In this document: in pieces, positions 15,507 through 24,301 of the stretch
Numbering within the stretch: the stretch's first letter is position 1
Layout of the letters: each line of letters begins with the position of its first letter
Assembly: GCA_035656095.1 (NCBI GenBank)
Contig: DASRTE010000180.1
Span: forward strand, 1-37,881
Source: DASRTE01 sp035656095
GTDB taxonomy: Bacteria > Actinomycetota > Actinomycetes > Jiangellales > Jiangellaceae
DNA length: 37,881 nucleotides
Direction of reading: 5' to 3'
Translations under genes and position numbers: made by a program
Notes under the pieces: generated by a model
What the model was told of the DNA's origin: nothing
Databases searched by the model: none
The model's input: only the letters and a program-made list of their open reading frames with translations

Positions 15507-16367
15507 TCACCACGCCCCGAATGCCCGGTTCGTGTTGCGCTGCAGCGCCGCGCAGGTGGCCTCCAGGTCGGCGCCGAGCACCTCGGCGATGCGGCGGACC
15601 GTGATGGGCACGAGGTACGAGCCGTTCGGCCGGCCGCGGTACGGATGAGGCGTCAGGAACGGCGCATCGGTCTCGACGAGCAGGCGATCCATCGGGGTGA
15701 CGGAAAGCGCCTCCCGCAGGCGTGCGGCGTTGGCGAACGTGACGGTGCCGGCGAAGGAGACGAACCAGCCACGTGCCGCACAGTGCGCGGCCATGGCCGC
15801 GTCGCCGGAGAAGCAGTGGAAGACGACACGCTCGGGAACCTGCACGTCGTCGAGGACGCGAAGCACGTCTGCGTGAGCATCGCGATCGTGGATGACCAGC
15901 GTCTTTGCGTGCCTGCGGGCCATCTCGACGTGGGCGCGGAACGAGGCCTCCTGGACCGCGTGACCGTCCCGGCCGGTGCGGTAGTGGTCGAGCCCGGTCT
16001 CGCCCACGGCCCGCACCCGGTCGCCCGACCCGGCCAGCCGGTCGATCTCGGCCAGCGCCTCGTCGAGCGCCCCCTGCGCCGCCAGCCGGGGCGCCTCGTT
16101 GGGGTGCAGTGCGACCCCCGCCACGACGTTCGGGAAGCGCTGCGTTGCCTCGACCGCCCACGCCGCCCCGGGCAGGTCGCAGCCGATCTGGACCACCCTG
16201 GTGACGTTGACGTCGGCGGCCGCGGCGAGAGCCTGCGCAGTTGCGGTCCAGGACTGGTCCGGACCGGTGGCAGCGCCCGGCTCACCGCGCGCCATGTCCA
16301 GGTGGCAGTGCGTGTCCGTGACCGGCAGCGGCAGCGGCTCGGGCGCAGGTGGACTAGCCGCCGGCAC
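15507..16367 (-). CDS. tatD: TatD-family metal-dependent deoxyribonuclease
   Basis: A 286-residue TIM-barrel metallo-hydrolase of the TatD family (3'-5' DNase). The metal-binding motif TDTHCHLDMA is near residues 17-26, and further conserved elements are AVGETGLDHYR, LVIHDRDAH, VVFHCFSGDA and LLVETDAPFLTPHPYRG, which together complete the active site. GTG 16367 gives a short Pro-rich N-terminus and overlaps the metG end by 14 bases, so both are in one operon; a start nearer the TDTHCH motif is possible. Position beside metG and rpfB is the conserved actinobacterial arrangement. Confidence 0.95.
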   Translation of the reverse strand: MPAASPPAPEPLPLPVTDTHCHLDMARGEPGAATGPDQSWTATAQALAAAADVNVTRVVQIGCDLPGAAWAVEATQRFPNVVAGVALHPNEAPRLAAQGALDEALAEIDRLAGSGDRVRAVGETGLDHYRTGRDGHAVQEASFRAHVEMARRHAKTLVIHDRDAHADVLRVLDDVQVPERVVFHCFSGDAAMAAHCAARGWFVSFAGTVTFANAARLREALSVTPMDRLLVETDAPFLTPHPYRGRPNGSYLVPITVRRIAEVLGADLEATCAALQRNTNRAFGAW

Positions 16368-18153
16368 GCTGCTCCAGCCTGGCCAGTTCCTCCTCGACGA
16401 CGGAGGGTTCCAGCTTGGCGAACACCGGCGTCGGCGGCGGGACCGGTGTACCAGGGACGATCGGGGTCGATTCCCAGCGTCCGGCGCCGCGTACGTCGTC
16501 CAGCATGATCACCGGGTAGCTGGGGCCACCGTCGAGGTCGTCCACCTCGCGGACGGCCGGCCGGTCCGACCACTGCCCCTTGCCCCCGAACGTCTCGTGC
16601 ACCAGCTGGGCCGAGTGCGGGAGGAAGGGCGTGAGCAGCGTCTTGCAGTCGTCGACCGCCTGGGCGGCGACGTGCAGCACCGTCCGCATCCGGCCCGGAT
16701 CCTCCGCGCGCAGCTTCCACGGCGCCTGCTGGGACAGGTAGGTGTTGGCCTCGCCGACCACCCGCATGGCCTCCTGCACCGCCGCCTTCTGCCGGTGGCG
16801 TTCGATGAAGCCGCCGACCGTCGCGAACCCGGCTCCGGTGGTGGCCAGCAGGTCCCGGTCGGCGTCGGTCAGTTCACCCGAGTCCGGGATCGAGCCGACG
16901 TTCTTGGCGATCATCGACGCGGTCCGGTTCACCAGGTTGCCCCAGCCGGCGACGAGTTCGTCGTTGTTGCGCCGGACGAACTCCGCCCAGGTGAAGTCGG
17001 TGTCCTGGTTCTCCGGCCCGGCTGCGGCGAGCCAGAACCGCAGGGCGTCTGGGTCGTAGCGTGCCAGGAAGTCCTGGACGTAGATGACGACGCCGCGCGA
17101 TGACGAGAACTTGCGCCCCTCCATGGTGAGGAACTCGCTCGAGACCACCTCGGTCGGAAGCTCGAGCATCCCGAACCGGCCCGGCTGCCCGCCACGCGAG
17201 CCACGGCCGTCGTATCCCAGCAGCTCGGCTGGCCAGATCTGGGAATGGAAGGTGATGTTGTCCTTGCCCATGAAGTAGTACGAGGTTGCCGCCGGATCGC
17301 ACCACCAGGCCCGCCAGGCGTCGTCGTCGCCGCTCCGGCGGGCCCACTCGACCGACGCCGACAGATAGCCGATGACGGCGTCGAACCATACGTAGAGCCG
17401 CTTGTTGGGGTTGTCGCGCCAGCCTGGCAGCGGGACCGGCACGCCCCAGTCGATGTCCCGGGTCATGGCCCGCGGGCGGAGGTCGTCGAGCAGGTTGAGC
17501 GAGAACTTGAGCACATTGGGGCGCCAGTCGGTTCGAGTCTGCAGCCAGGCCCCGAGCGCGTCGGCCAACGCCGGCAGGTCGAGGAAGAAGTGCTCGGTCT
17601 CGACGAACGCCGGCGTCTCGCCGTTGATGCGGCTGCGCGGGCTGCCCAGGTCGGTCGGATCGAGTTGGTTGCCGCAGTTGTCGCACTGGTCGCCGCGAGC
17701 GCCGTCGTACCCGCAGATCGGGCAGGTGCCCTCGATGAACCGGTCCGGCAGCGTGCGACCGGTCGACGGCGAGATCGCGCCCAGCGTCGTCCGCTCGACC
17801 ATGTACCCGTTCCGGTACAAGGTCAGGAACATCTCCTGCGCCACGGCGTAGTGGTTGGGAGTCGTGGTTCGTGTGAACAGGTCGTAGGCGAGTCCCAGGT
17901 CCCGCAGATCGTCGACGATCACCCGGTTGTAGCGGTCGGCGAGCTCACGAGCGCCGACGCCCTCCTGCTCGGCCTGCACCAGGATCGGTGTCCCGTGCTC
18001 GTCGGTACCACTGACCATGAGCACGTCGTGTCCCGCCATCCGCATGTACCGGCTGAACACGTCGGAGGGGACGCCGAAGCCGGAGACGTGGCCGATGTGG
18101 CGGGGCCCGTTGGCGTAGGGCCAGGCCACGGCCGTGAGCACGTGACGAGACAT
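16354..18153 (-). CDS. metG: Methionyl-tRNA synthetase
   Basis: A 599-residue class I aminoacyl-tRNA synthetase charging tRNA-Met. The HIGH motif is at about 19-22 (PRHIGH). A zinc knuckle with four cysteines (CPICGYDGARGDQCDNC) lies near residues 145-162. The KMSKS loop appears in the variant form KFSSSRG, as in MetG1-type enzymes. There is no C-terminal EMAP domain, so the protein is of the shorter kind. ATG 18153 is chosen because a 74-residue Arg-rich extension is not family-like, and TACGAT (minus, 18162-18167) lies eight bases before it. Confidence 0.96.
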   Translation of the reverse strand: MSRHVLTAVAWPYANGPRHIGHVSGFGVPSDVFSRYMRMAGHDVLMVSGTDEHGTPILVQAEQEGVGARELADRYNRVIVDDLRDLGLAYDLFTRTTTPNHYAVAQEMFLTLYRNGYMVERTTLGAISPSTGRTLPDRFIEGTCPICGYDGARGDQCDNCGNQLDPTDLGSPRSRINGETPAFVETEHFFLDLPALADALGAWLQTRTDWRPNVLKFSLNLLDDLRPRAMTRDIDWGVPVPLPGWRDNPNKRLYVWFDAVIGYLSASVEWARRSGDDDAWRAWWCDPAATSYYFMGKDNITFHSQIWPAELLGYDGRGSRGGQPGRFGMLELPTEVVSSEFLTMEGRKFSSSRGVVIYVQDFLARYDPDALRFWLAAAGPENQDTDFTWAEFVRRNNDELVAGWGNLVNRTASMIAKNVGSIPDSGELTDADRDLLATTGAGFATVGGFIERHRQKAAVQEAMRVVGEANTYLSQQAPWKLRAEDPGRMRTVLHVAAQAVDDCKTLLTPFLPHSAQLVHETFGGKGQWSDRPAVREVDDLDGGPSYPVIMLDDVRGAGRWESTPIVPGTPVPPPTPVFAKLEPSVVEEELARLEQRAGG

Positions 18154-18241
18154 GGGTCCCGATCGTAGAGGGCGGGCAACGGCTTGTTCGCAGGGATTCT
18201 CCGCGCGCCGTGTGGTTCGTCGGTCACGATCTGGGCCCCGG

Positions 18242-19132
18242 TCAGGGCTTGGGGTCGTCACCGGTCCGACCGCCGGTGCGCTCGTCCGGCCTGGTGACGA
18301 CCGCGGCGTAGACCTCGCGCCTGGGCAGGCCCGACTCACGTGCGACTGCGGCGATCGCCTCCTTGCGTGGGACACCGGCGCGCACGCGCCGCGAGACGAC
18401 GTCCGCAGCCTCCGCCACCGTCACGGCGGGCCGCACAGCGGCCGCGCCGGCAACGACCAGCGTGACCTCGCCGAGGACCCCGCCATCGGCCACCCAGGAC
18501 CTGAGGTCACCGAGCGGCCCACGGCGAATCTCCTCGTGCGTCTTGGTCAGCTCGCGGCAGACGGCCGCGCGCCGATCGGCGCCGAACGCGTCGACCATGG
18601 CGGCGAGCGTCGCCGCCAGGCGGTGTCTCGACTCGAAGAAGACCATAGTTCGGTCCTCGCCGCGCAAGGCATTGAGGCGGCGCGCCCGGTCGCCCGAGCG
18701 ACGGGGCAGGAAGCCCTCGAAGCAGAACCGGTCCACCGGCAGCCCGCTGACCGCCAGGGCGGTCAGCACGGCCGACGGTCCGGGTACGGCGGTGACCCGG
18801 AAACCGGCCTCGGCGGCGGCCGATACCAGCCGGTAGCCCGGATCGGACACCGACGGCATCCCGGCGTCCGTCACGAGCAGCACGCGCACACCCTTCGAGA
18901 GCGACTCGACGAGCTCAGCGGTCCGGGCGGCCTCGTTGCCCTCGAAGTACGAGACGACGCGCCCGCTGACATCGACACCCAGCGCGCCGACCAGTCGCCG
19001 GAGCCGCCGGGTGTCCTCGGCGGCGATCACGTCGGCCGCGGCGAGTTCGCGGGCCAGGGCCGGTGACGCGTCCGCCAGATCACCGATGGGTGTCCCGGCC
19101 AGCACCAGCAGGCCCCGCTCGGAATCGGTCAC
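18242..19132 (-). CDS. rsmI: 16S rRNA 2'-O-methyltransferase RsmI
   Basis: A 296-residue SAM-dependent methyltransferase of the tetrapyrrole-methylase fold that modifies C1402 of 16S rRNA. Motifs are VLAGTPIGDLADASP at the N-terminus, AAEDTRRLRRL, LLVTDAGMPSVSDPGY and VPGPSAVLTALAVSGLP. The C-terminal 25 residues are a polar tail. GTG 19132 is preceded six bases upstream by CAGGAT, a degenerate -10 box, so it may be leaderless. Only 35 bases separate it from the divergent mannosyltransferase start, as in mycobacteria. Confidence 0.94.
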   Translation of the reverse strand: MTDSERGLLVLAGTPIGDLADASPALARELAAADVIAAEDTRRLRRLVGALGVDVSGRVVSYFEGNEAARTAELVESLSKGVRVLLVTDAGMPSVSDPGYRLVSAAAEAGFRVTAVPGPSAVLTALAVSGLPVDRFCFEGFLPRRSGDRARRLNALRGEDRTMVFFESRHRLAATLAAMVDAFGADRRAAVCRELTKTHEEIRRGPLGDLRSWVADGGVLGEVTLVVAGAAAVRPAVTVAEAADVVSRRVRAGVPRKEAIAAVARESGLPRREVYAAVVTRPDERTGGRTGDDPKP

Positions 19133-19167
19133 CCGGCCATCCTGACAGCCACACCTACGATGTCCCG

Positions 19168-20808
19168 GTGACCCGTACCAGCGACGCCCAGGTCGACGTC
19201 GCCGACGAGTCGCCGCAGCGTGCCCCCGGCCCCGACGTCGCTGCGGTGCGGGCGCGGCTGCTGCGTCCGATGCCCCAGGACCGCTGGTGGGGCTGGCTCG
19301 GCCCGGTGTTCGCGGGAACCGTCGCCGCGATCCTGCGCCTGGTCGATCTGGGACGTCCGCACAAGTTCGTCTTCGACGAGACCTACTACGCCAAGGACGC
19401 CTTCTCGCTGCTGCGCTACGGCGACGCGCGCGCCTTCGTCGACGGTGCGGACGACCGGGTGCTCGAGGGCGACCTCGACATCTTCACCGACCAACCGTCG
19501 TTCGTCGTGCACCCCACGATCGGGAAGTGGCTCATCGCCGGGGGCATCCGGCTGCTCGGGATGGAGCCCGCGGGGTGGCGGCTGGCGACGGCTCTCGCCG
19601 GTGTCGTCACCGTCGTCGTGGTCGCCCGGGTCGGACGCAGGTTGTTCCGGTCGACTCTGCTGGGCACCGCCGCCGGCCTCCTGCTGGCCGTCGACGGCAT
19701 GGCGATCACCATGAGCCGCACGGCGATCCTGGACGGCATCCTCGCCATGTTCGTGATCGCCGCTTTCGCCTGCCTGCTCGCCGACCGCGACTGGATCCGC
19801 CGGCGGTACGCCGACAGCCTCGTGGCCGCCGACGGCGGAGACTCCTCGCCCGGAGCCGCCGCCCGGCACCTCCCGGTGCGGATCGTGGCGTGGCGGCCGT
19901 GGCGGCTGGCCGCCGGAGTGCTGCTCGGGCTGGCGTGCGGCACCAAGTGGAGTGGCGTCTACGCGCTGGCCGTCTTCGGGATCCTGACCGTGTGCTGGGA
20001 GTACGGTGCCCGGCGGGCCGCCGGCGGGCGGTCCCCGCTGGTGACGACGGTCACCCGCGATGCGCCGGTGGCGTTCGTCACGATCGTGGGCTCGGCGTCC
20101 GCCGTCTACCTCGCGTCGTGGGCGGGATGGATCGCCGGTGACGACGGATGGTCACGGCAATGGGCGGCATCCCACCCGGCGTCGGGCGTAGCCGCCGTGG
20201 TGCCCGACTGGGCCCGCAGCCTCTGGCACTACCACGACGAGATGCTGGGTTTCCACAGCGGGTTGGACGCACCGCACGACTATGCCTCGCAGGCGTGGGG
20301 CTGGTTGGTGCTCGCGCGTCCCGTGTCGTTCGACTACGCCTCCCTCGAGCAGGGCCAGGCGGGCTGCGACGTCGACCGGTGCAGCCAGGCGGTGTTGGCT
20401 CTCGGCAACCCGGTGTTGTGGTGGGGCGGCTGCGTGGCGTTGCTGGTCTGCCTCTGGATGTGGGGGGCGCGTCGGGACTGGCGGGCAGGGGCCATTCTCG
20501 CCGGCGTCGCCGCCACGTGGCTGCCGTGGTTCCTGTTCCTCGGTCGCACGACATTCTCGTTCTACGCGATCGCGATCGCGCCGTTCGTCGTCCTGGCCGT
20601 CGCATACGCACTCGGACTGATCCTGGGGCCGCCGGACGCACAGCCCGGCCGACGCACGCTCGGCGCCGCCGTGGCCGGCGCGTACGTCCTGTCCGTGGTC
20701 GTCGTGGCTGCCTGGTTCTACCCGATCCACGTCGACGCCGTCATCGCCTACGAGGACTGGCTGAAACGGATGTGGTTCCGGACGCCGGGCCCGTGGTACT
20801 GGATATGA
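19168..20808 (+). CDS. pmt: Dolichyl-phosphate-mannose-type protein O-mannosyltransferase
   Basis: A 546-residue polytopic GT39 enzyme that transfers mannose from polyprenyl-phosphate-mannose to Sec-exported proteins. The catalytic Asp-Glu pair is in KFVFDETYYAKDAFSLL (residues 70-71), in the first outer loop. Many hydrophobic segments follow, with RTAILDG and ACGTKWSG typical of the family and a C-terminal FYPIHV. GTG 19168 is chosen because TACGAT at 19156-19161 lies six bases before it; earlier in-frame codons lie within the rsmI start. Its TGA overlaps the next ATG, so the methyltransferase is translationally coupled. Confidence 0.94.
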   Translation: MTRTSDAQVDVADESPQRAPGPDVAAVRARLLRPMPQDRWWGWLGPVFAGTVAAILRLVDLGRPHKFVFDETYYAKDAFSLLRYGDARAFVDGADDRVLEGDLDIFTDQPSFVVHPTIGKWLIAGGIRLLGMEPAGWRLATALAGVVTVVVVARVGRRLFRSTLLGTAAGLLLAVDGMAITMSRTAILDGILAMFVIAAFACLLADRDWIRRRYADSLVAADGGDSSPGAAARHLPVRIVAWRPWRLAAGVLLGLACGTKWSGVYALAVFGILTVCWEYGARRAAGGRSPLVTTVTRDAPVAFVTIVGSASAVYLASWAGWIAGDDGWSRQWAASHPASGVAAVVPDWARSLWHYHDEMLGFHSGLDAPHDYASQAWGWLVLARPVSFDYASLEQGQAGCDVDRCSQAVLALGNPVLWWGGCVALLVCLWMWGARRDWRAGAILAGVAATWLPWFLFLGRTTFSFYAIAIAPFVVLAVAYALGLILGPPDAQPGRRTLGAAVAGAYVLSVVVVAAWFYPIHVDAVIAYEDWLKRMWFRTPGPWYWI

Positions 20809-21476
20809 GCGGGACGGACGAGACGGCGCGGAGCTACGACGCCGTGGCCGACCGGTATGCGCGGGAGTTCGCTGACGAGCTCGCCGGCAAGCCTGTCGAC
20901 CGTGCCCTCTACGCCGTGTTCGCCGAACTCGTCCGGGCCTTGGACCCGAGGGCCACGGTCGCCGATGTCGGCTGCGGGCCGGGCCACGTCACCGCACACC
21001 TCGCCGGGCTCGAGCTCGAGGTCGTCGGGGTCGACGCCTCGCCGGGCATGATCGCCACGGCTCGCGTGGTAAACCCGGGGCTCCGTTTCGAGATCGGCAC
21101 GTTCGCGGCACTGCCGGCGCGCGACGGCGAGTGGGCGGGTGCCGTGGCGCCGTACTCGATCATCCATCTGGATCGCGACGGCCGCCGCACGGCCGCCAGG
21201 GAGCTCGCCCGGGCGATCCGGACCGGTGGATGGCTGCTGGTCGCCTTCCACGTCAGCGATGCAGAGCGCCCGGCCGGTGCCGTCCGACACGTCGCGGAGT
21301 GGTGGGGACACGAGGTCAGCCTGGACTTCCACTTCCTGGACCCGGCCGAGGTGGTCGGCGATCTGGCCGCCGCCGGCTTCATGCTCGTCAGCCGCACCGA
21401 TCGCGAACCGTGGCCGGGCGTCGAGCACCCCAGCCGCCGCAGCTACCTGCTCGCCCGGCGCGACGCGGCCTGGTGA
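20805..21476 (+). CDS. Class I SAM-dependent methyltransferase
   Basis: A 223-residue small-molecule-type methyltransferase. The SAM-binding motif I is VADVGCGPGHVTAHL near residues 50-64, followed by an acidic motif II (VVGVDASPGMI) and a post-motif region APYSIIHL. The substrate is not predictable. The ATG overlaps the mannosyltransferase stop in an ATGA arrangement, so both proteins should be made from one mRNA; a shared role in envelope glycan modification is possible but only inferred. The last 34 bases overlap the convergent lipase-like gene. Confidence 0.85.
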   Translation: MSGTDETARSYDAVADRYAREFADELAGKPVDRALYAVFAELVRALDPRATVADVGCGPGHVTAHLAGLELEVVGVDASPGMIATARVVNPGLRFEIGTFAALPARDGEWAGAVAPYSIIHLDRDGRRTAARELARAIRTGGWLLVAFHVSDAERPAGAVRHVAEWWGHEVSLDFHFLDPAEVVGDLAAAGFMLVSRTDREPWPGVEHPSRRSYLLARRDAAW

Positions 21477-22267
21477 CCGGCGGTCCGGATCTCGTCGCAG
21501 CGTGCGGCGTCGGGCACCTCGTCGAGCGGCTCGACGCCGACGGCGAGGGCCACCAGGCCGACCACCAGGGGGTCGGTCGGGAGCTGGCTGTGGCCGATCC
21601 GCGCGTCGCCGCACACGTCCTGGACGCGGACGTTGACAGCGCCGTCGAGGACCGCCGACTCGGGCGGGGTCACGACGGCGTCCTGCGCGGTCCAGACGGC
21701 GGTCCACACCGGGCCGGGTACCGTCTCGGCAAGATCGGCGAGAAGTTCGCTGCCGGGCACGAGCTGGCGGCATGCCTCCGGGCACGCACCCGGCGCGATG
21801 GCGGCTCCCAGCCGGGCGATGTCGGTCCCGTGATGCGGCGAGCCCAGGGTGACGATGCGCCGGGCGAGGTCGGCGCCGCCCAGCTCGTCCGCCCAGATCC
21901 GTCCCACGACGCCACCTGACGAGTACCCGATCACGTCGACCGACGGCGCACCGGCGGCCAGCCGCGCATCCACGGCACGCCCGAGGGCCGCTGCCTGCTC
22001 GCGAAGGTCCGCCACGCCGCCGGTTCTCACGATCACGACGTCGCGCCCGGTGGCGCGCAGGGTTGTCGCCAGTAACTCGAGCTCCTGGATCCCTCCCCCG
22101 TATCCGGGCACCAGCAGGACGGGCCCGGGCCGGTCTTGGGGTACGGCGTCCCCGGTGTCGGTGTCGCGGTCGGCACCGCGCATCGCGACCACCACCGCCA
22201 GGGCCATCGCGGCAATGACCACGACGACGGCCACCGACCACCGGCGTCTCGGGCTCACACGGTTCAT
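21443..22267 (-). CDS. Membrane-anchored or secreted alpha/beta-hydrolase (lipase-like)
   Basis: A 274-residue protein. Residues about 9-30 (RWSVAVVVVIAAMALAVVVA) form an N-terminal anchor or signal segment after Arg residues. The catalytic domain has VLLVPGYGGG (oxyanion region), the nucleophile elbow IGYSSGGVVG, TLGSPHHGTD typical of bacterial lipases, a likely acid in TAQDAVVTP and a His in IGHSQLP. Three or four cysteines outside the anchor could form disulfides, in line with export. Substrate unknown. It shares no close sequence with the lipase at 9609 beyond the fold. Confidence 0.85.
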   Translation of the reverse strand: MNRVSPRRRWSVAVVVVIAAMALAVVVAMRGADRDTDTGDAVPQDRPGPVLLVPGYGGGIQELELLATTLRATGRDVVIVRTGGVADLREQAAALGRAVDARLAAGAPSVDVIGYSSGGVVGRIWADELGGADLARRIVTLGSPHHGTDIARLGAAIAPGACPEACRQLVPGSELLADLAETVPGPVWTAVWTAQDAVVTPPESAVLDGAVNVRVQDVCGDARIGHSQLPTDPLVVGLVALAVGVEPLDEVPDAARCDEIRTAGHQAASRRASR

Positions 22268-22301
22268 TCAACGCCCGGCACACGACGGCCGGTCCGCCGC
22301 G

Positions 22302-23510
22302 TCAGTGGCGATCGTGGCGGATCCGGTCGCGCAGCTCGGCGTGGTGGTGGGTCTCGTACCCGACGAGGAGGCCGAGGACGGCGGCGACCACGGCGAGCAG
22401 GACCAGGGCCGGCACCATGGCACCCAGCGGCAACACCGCAACGAGGGCTCCAGCCGCGACGAGCCGTGGCCAGTAGAGGACCTGCTGCGTGCGCAGCTTG
22501 AACGCCACGTGCCCCACCAGGTAGATCACGACGCCGCCGATCAGCGCGAACAGGCCCACACCGGTGAGCGGATCGGTGAGCTCGTGTTGCTCGGTGTCGC
22601 CGACGTACTCCAGCACCTTCTTCAGCCCCAGCGCGAGCAGGACGATGCCGGCGATCAACGGAAGATGCAGGTAGCTGAAGGCGTCGCGTGCGAGCCTCGG
22701 CCGCTCGTCCTCCGGCGCGTCGGCCAGGGCGCGTTCCGCCATCGTCGCGGTCACGTCGAAGTAGATCCACCAGAGCGAGACCGACACCGAGAGCCCGAGC
22801 AGCGCGCCGGCCACGATCGGCCAGGAGATCGGTAGAGCGGCGATCCCGACGCCGATCGCGACGATCGACTCACCCAATGCGACGATGATGATGAGGCTGT
22901 GCCGCTCGGCGAAATGGCTCGCCGACCGGAGCCGCCAACCGGACGAGCCACCGAGCAGGGTTCCGACGTAGTCGGCACCGAGCGCCGCCGCCCAGAGGAG
23001 CGTCTGCGTGTTGCCGCTGGTCCGCGATGCGACCAGCAGGATGGCCGTGGCCACCGTCACAGTCGGCGCGAAGCGGAGCAGCTGGCGTCTAAGGCCCTGG
23101 TCGTCGCGGGCAGCGATCCAGAACATCGCCACGTGCAGGGCATGGAACACGAAGTAACAGGCGGCGACCACCACCGGGCCGTTCAGCCCGCCGGGAAGGT
23201 CGTCGAATGCCTCGGGGATGGCGAGCGCGACGATGAACATGGCCGCCATCGCCGCGAACATCACCGCGCGCACGATGCCCTCGTCGGCGCGGACGACATT
23301 GCCGAGCCACGCGTAGCCCACCCAGCTCCACCAGAGCAGTGCGACGATCAACATGCCCCGGACCACGCCTTCGACCGTCATGTGATCGGCCATGTACGCG
23401 GTCACCTGCGTGAGTGCGAGCACGAAGACCAGGTCGAAGAAGAGCTCGAGATGCGTGACCGACGCATCCTCGCGCGCGGCCTCTACGCGCACGCGTTGGT
23501 TCGTGGTCAT
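22302..23510 (-). CDS. LtrA-like (low temperature requirement A) membrane protein
   Basis: A 402-residue polytopic membrane protein with about a dozen hydrophobic segments. The family signature HLELFFDLVFVLALTQVT is near residues 17-34, and SHFAERHSLIIIVALGESI is near the middle; both are diagnostic of the LtrA family. The first member was linked to growth at low temperature in Listeria, but the biochemical role is unknown. ATG 23510 is chosen because GGAGG precedes it by eight bases. It is followed by the lipase-like gene with a 34-base gap on the same strand. Confidence 0.88.
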   Translation of the reverse strand: MTTNQRVRVEAAREDASVTHLELFFDLVFVLALTQVTAYMADHMTVEGVVRGMLIVALLWWSWVGYAWLGNVVRADEGIVRAVMFAAMAAMFIVALAIPEAFDDLPGGLNGPVVVAACYFVFHALHVAMFWIAARDDQGLRRQLLRFAPTVTVATAILLVASRTSGNTQTLLWAAALGADYVGTLLGGSSGWRLRSASHFAERHSLIIIVALGESIVAIGVGIAALPISWPIVAGALLGLSVSVSLWWIYFDVTATMAERALADAPEDERPRLARDAFSYLHLPLIAGIVLLALGLKKVLEYVGDTEQHELTDPLTGVGLFALIGGVVIYLVGHVAFKLRTQQVLYWPRLVAAGALVAVLPLGAMVPALVLLAVVAAVLGLLVGYETHHHAELRDRIRHDRH

Positions 23511-23590
23511 CGTCGCCGCCTCCGTGGATCTGCCTCGCCCGTGCGTCGGCACGACGATCGCATCCTCCCATCAACCGAGCCGGCGGAGGG

Positions 23591-24160
23591 CTATGCCAGG
23601 GAGTCGACGAACAACCAGATCCCGACAACGGCGAACAGCGCGGCGGCAGCCAGCCGGATGACCCGCTCCGGTAGCCCCCTGCCGAGCTGGCGCCCGACGA
23701 CGATCGCGATCGCCGTGGCGGCGACCATGCCCAGCGTCGCACCGAGCCAGGTTCCCGCCCAGCCGTTCTGCGAGGCCAGCGTGATCGTCGCCAGCATGGT
23801 CTTGTCGCCGAGCTCTGCGAGCAGGAAGGCCGACCCGACTGTGAAGATCACAGAGTGGCCGGCCCGCGCCGGGACCTCCCCGTCCTCGTCCCTGTCCAGC
23901 AGGGTCCAGATCGCGAACCCGATGAACACCAGTCCGGCAGCAACCGAGATCCAGCGCGTCGGGAGCGCAAGGCCGAGCCCGTAGCCGACGGCGACCGAGA
24001 CCGCGTTGATCAACGCGGTCGCCACCGTGATGCCCACCAGGACGAGGACGGGCCGGTAACGCGTCGCGAATGTCAGAGCCATGAGCTGGGACTTGTCCCC
24101 GAGCTCCGCGACGAAGACGACGCCGAAGCTGAGCAAGAACGCCGTCCAGAGGTCGGCCAC
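23591..24160 (-). CDS. GDT1/TMEM165 (UPF0016) family manganese exporter
   Basis: A 189-residue membrane protein with six predicted helices in two similar halves. Each half carries the diagnostic E-x-G-D-[KR]-[ST] motif: VAELGDKSQL near residue 20 and LAELGDKTML near 118; these acidic residues bind Mn2+ or Ca2+ in the family. A short charged loop (DRDEDGE) separates the halves. GTG 24160 is chosen because GGAAGG lies six bases before it; the earlier ATG frame would read through the regulatory hairpin. The probable manganese riboswitch directly upstream supports manganese export as its function. Confidence 0.92.
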   Translation of the reverse strand: MADLWTAFLLSFGVVFVAELGDKSQLMALTFATRYRPVLVLVGITVATALINAVSVAVGYGLGLALPTRWISVAAGLVFIGFAIWTLLDRDEDGEVPARAGHSVIFTVGSAFLLAELGDKTMLATITLASQNGWAGTWLGATLGMVAATAIAIVVGRQLGRGLPERVIRLAAAALFAVVGIWLFVDSLA

Positions 24161-24166
24161 GGGATT

Positions 24167-24193
24167 CCTTCCGATCCGAGCCGGATCGGAAGG
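24167..24193 (-). promoter_or_regulatory. Ribosome-site-hiding hairpin (riboswitch expression platform)
   Basis: CCTTCCGATCCG and CGGATCGGAAGG form a perfect 12-bp stem with a 3-base loop. In the minus-strand mRNA the 3' arm ends in GGAAGG, the Shine-Dalgarno site of the exporter gene, six bases before its GTG. When folded, the hairpin hides this site. Its 5' arm shares three bases (24191-24193) with the closing stem of the aptamer, so the two structures compete at their border. Confidence 0.7.
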
Positions 24194-24256
24194 GGCGAGC
24201 ACCCAGCCGTGAGGGCGTCAGCATGTCGACCGCGGCTTTCGGGGCTACTCCCCTCG
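24191..24256 (-). promoter_or_regulatory. Probable yybP-ykoY manganese riboswitch aptamer
   Basis: The minus-strand RNA contains the hallmark GGGGAGUAGC (24253-24244) of the yybP-ykoY family, then GUCGACAUGCUG, resembling its second conserved loop. AGGGG at 24254-24250 can pair with CCCCU at 24195-24191 as closing stem P1. Family members sense Mn2+ and often precede exactly this kind of exporter gene. A -10 box TAGGAT (24262-24267) would place the RNA start around 24255, right at the aptamer. The aptamer is short, about 64 bases. Identification is from motif recognition, not from a covariance search. Confidence 0.75.
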
Positions 24257-24271
24257 CGTCGATCCTACCGG

Positions 24272-24301
24272 CCGAGAGCCGCCGACCTCAGCGGCTCTCG
24301 G
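24272..24301 (-). terminator. Hairpin at the end of the SRPBCC gene
   Basis: CCGAGAGCCGC (24272-24282) and GCGGCTCTCGG (24291-24301) form a perfect 11-bp stem with an 8-base loop that contains the stop codon of the upstream SRPBCC gene. No U-tract follows, as is common in actinobacteria. It would separate that transcript from the riboswitch transcript beginning a few bases later. Confidence 0.55.
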
